This document shows positions 9,756 to 10,887 of a DNA stretch of 10,887 bases, piece after piece. The DNA is from Pseudomonadota bacterium. Its GTDB lineage: Bacteria > Pseudomonadota > Gammaproteobacteria > Xanthomonadales > Xanthomonadaceae. A program made the translations under genes and the position numbers. Every line of letters starts with the position of its first letter. Position 1 is the first letter of the stretch. The DNA lies in the NCBI GenBank assembly GCA_025355485.1, contig JANXZP010000137.1, forward strand, positions 1 through 10,887, read 5' to 3'. The notes beneath the pieces are model-generated. The model was not told the origin of the DNA. It ran no database searches and worked only from the letters and a program-made list of their open reading frames with translations.

Positions 9756-10887
9756 ATGACCCTGCAATTCGAGCTGAACCACGCCGACCCGACCACCCTC
9801 GCCACCGATTGCATCGTGCTCGGCATGTTCGCCGACGGCGCGCTCAGTGCATCGGGCGAAGCGATCGATCGCGCGAGCAACGGTCGCCTGCGCGCCCTGA
9901 TCGCGCGCGGCGACGTGTCCGGCAAGACCGGCCGCAGCGTCCTGTTGCACGACATCGCCGGCGTCGCCGCACCGCGTGTGCTGGCGATCGGCCTCGGTGA
10001 GGCGGCGAAGTTCGGCGTGTCGCAATACCTGCGCGCAATCGCCGACAGCGTGCGCGCGCTGAAATCCGGCGCGAGCAAGTCTGCGCTATGCACACTGACC
10101 GAACTCGACGTGCAGGGACGCGACGCCAATTGGCGCGTGCGCCAGGCCGTCATCGCCGCCGACCACGCGGCCTATCGCTACACCCAGAACATCACGCGCA
10201 AGCCCGACGCCGGACTTGAAACCTTGCAGCTGCACGCCGAAGCCATCCATCAAGCGGCGCTCGACACCGGCATCGGCGTCGCCGCCGGCATCGCCTACAC
10301 GCGCGAACTCGGCAACCTGCCGCCGAACATCTGCAATCCCGCGTACCTGGCCGAACGCGCGCGCCAACTCGCATGCGAACACGCGCACGCGACCTGCGAA
10401 GTGCTCGAGCGCGCCGAGATGGAACAGCTCGGCATGGGCTCGCTGCTCGCAGTGGCGCGCGGCTCGGCCAATCCGCCGAAGCTGATCGTGCTGAACTACA
10501 ACGGCGGCGGCGACGCGAAACCGTTCGTATTCGTCGGCAAGGGCATCACCTTCGATTCCGGCGGATTGAACCTCAAGGTGCAAGGCGGCATCGAGGAGAT
10601 GAAGTTCGACATGCTCGGCGCGGGCAGCGTGCTCGGGACCTTCCACGCGGTCGCGTCGCTGAAACTGCCGATCAACGTGGTCTGCATCGTGCCGGCGGTC
10701 GAGAACATGACCGGCGCGGATGCGTATCGCCCGAGCGACGTGCTGGCCTCGATGTCGGGCAAGACCATCGAAGTGCTCAACACGGATGCCGAAGGCCGCC
10801 TGATCCTGTGCGATGCGCTGACTTACGCGCAGCGTTTCGAGCCGCAGGCATTGATCGATGTCGCCACGCTCACCGGCGCCTGCGTGG
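9756..10887 (+). CDS. pepA: Leucyl aminopeptidase PepA (M17 family), N-terminal 377 residues
   Basis: This cytosolic hexameric two-metal exopeptidase removes N-terminal residues from peptides; E. coli PepA (503 residues) also binds DNA, in Xer recombination at plasmid cer sites and as a repressor of carAB. The window holds the N-terminal macro-like domain (about 1-160) and most of the catalytic domain. Metal and catalytic residues align with E. coli at an offset of 8: Lys262 and Asp267 ([11 protein letters not shown]), Lys274, Asp285 (EMKFDMLG), Asp344, Glu346 and Arg348 (LNTDAEGRL). The sequence ends in VATLTGACV at the right edge. The ATG at 9756 follows ACGGA by about ten bases, an acceptable ribosome-binding site. 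It is divergent from lptF. Nothing indicates a broken gene; only the edge truncates it. Confidence 0.97.
   Translation, partial: MTLQFELNHADPTTLATDCIVLGMFADGALSASGEAIDRASNGRLRALIARGDVSGKTGRSVLLHDIAGVAAPRVLAIGLGEAAKFGVSQYLRAIADSVRALKSGASKSALCTLTELDVQGRDANWRVRQAVIAADHAAYRYTQNITRKPDAGLETLQLHAEAIHQAALDTGIGVAAGIAYTRELGNLPPNICNPAYLAERARQLACEHAHATCEVLERAEMEQLGMGSLLAVARGSANPPKLIVLNYNGGGDAKPFVFVGKGITFDSGGLNLKVQGGIEEMKFDMLGAGSVLGTFHAVASLKLPINVVCIVPAVENMTGADAYRPSDVLASMSGKTIEVLNTDAEGRLILCDALTYAQRFEPQALIDVATLTGACV

Overview
This is a high-GC chromosomal window of housekeeping genes. The full-length single-chain PurL, the xerD-dsbC pair, and lptF-lptG divergent from pepA all point to a gammaproteobacterium. 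The gene set and base composition fit the Xanthomonadales (Lysobacterales, perhaps Rhodanobacteraceae). That placement is inferred from protein likeness and gene order, not from a database search.

Layout, left to right. Positions 1-835 (minus) hold the N-terminal part of an exported Asp-box (BNR) beta-propeller protein that runs off the left edge. Positions 935-4816 (minus) are purL, the large FGAM synthase of purine synthesis. After a 108-base gap with a GC-rich hairpin and a 14-bp tandem duplication come dsbC (4925-5710, minus), a thiol-disulfide isomerase that appears to be a lipoprotein, and xerD (5856-6809, minus), the chromosome dimer recombinase. A 45-base gap separates xerD from a divergent small RDD-family membrane protein gene (6855-7334, plus). 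That gene converges on the lptF-lptG operon (minus, 4-base overlap), which encodes the two membrane subunits of the LPS export ABC transporter. A 190-base divergent control region with a hairpin and a perfect 12-bp palindrome separates lptF from pepA (9756 onward, plus), a leucyl aminopeptidase cut off by the right edge.

How the genes relate: xerD-dsbC is an arrangement also known from E. coli, where recJ follows; here purL follows. LptF and LptG assemble with LptB (not in the window) to drive LPS transport. DsbC acts in the periplasm, and one known client of this family is LptD, the outer-membrane endpoint of the same Lpt machine. XerD and PepA meet in E. coli plasmid dimer resolution, though nothing here shows that they do so in this organism.

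I found no mobile element, CRISPR array, tRNA, rRNA or clear horizontally acquired segment, and no convincing new multi-gene system. The findings are small-scale: a lipobox on DsbC, a possible leaderless promoter for the RDD gene, an operator-like palindrome before pepA, a coupled short upstream ORF, and a local duplication at the dsbC stop codon.
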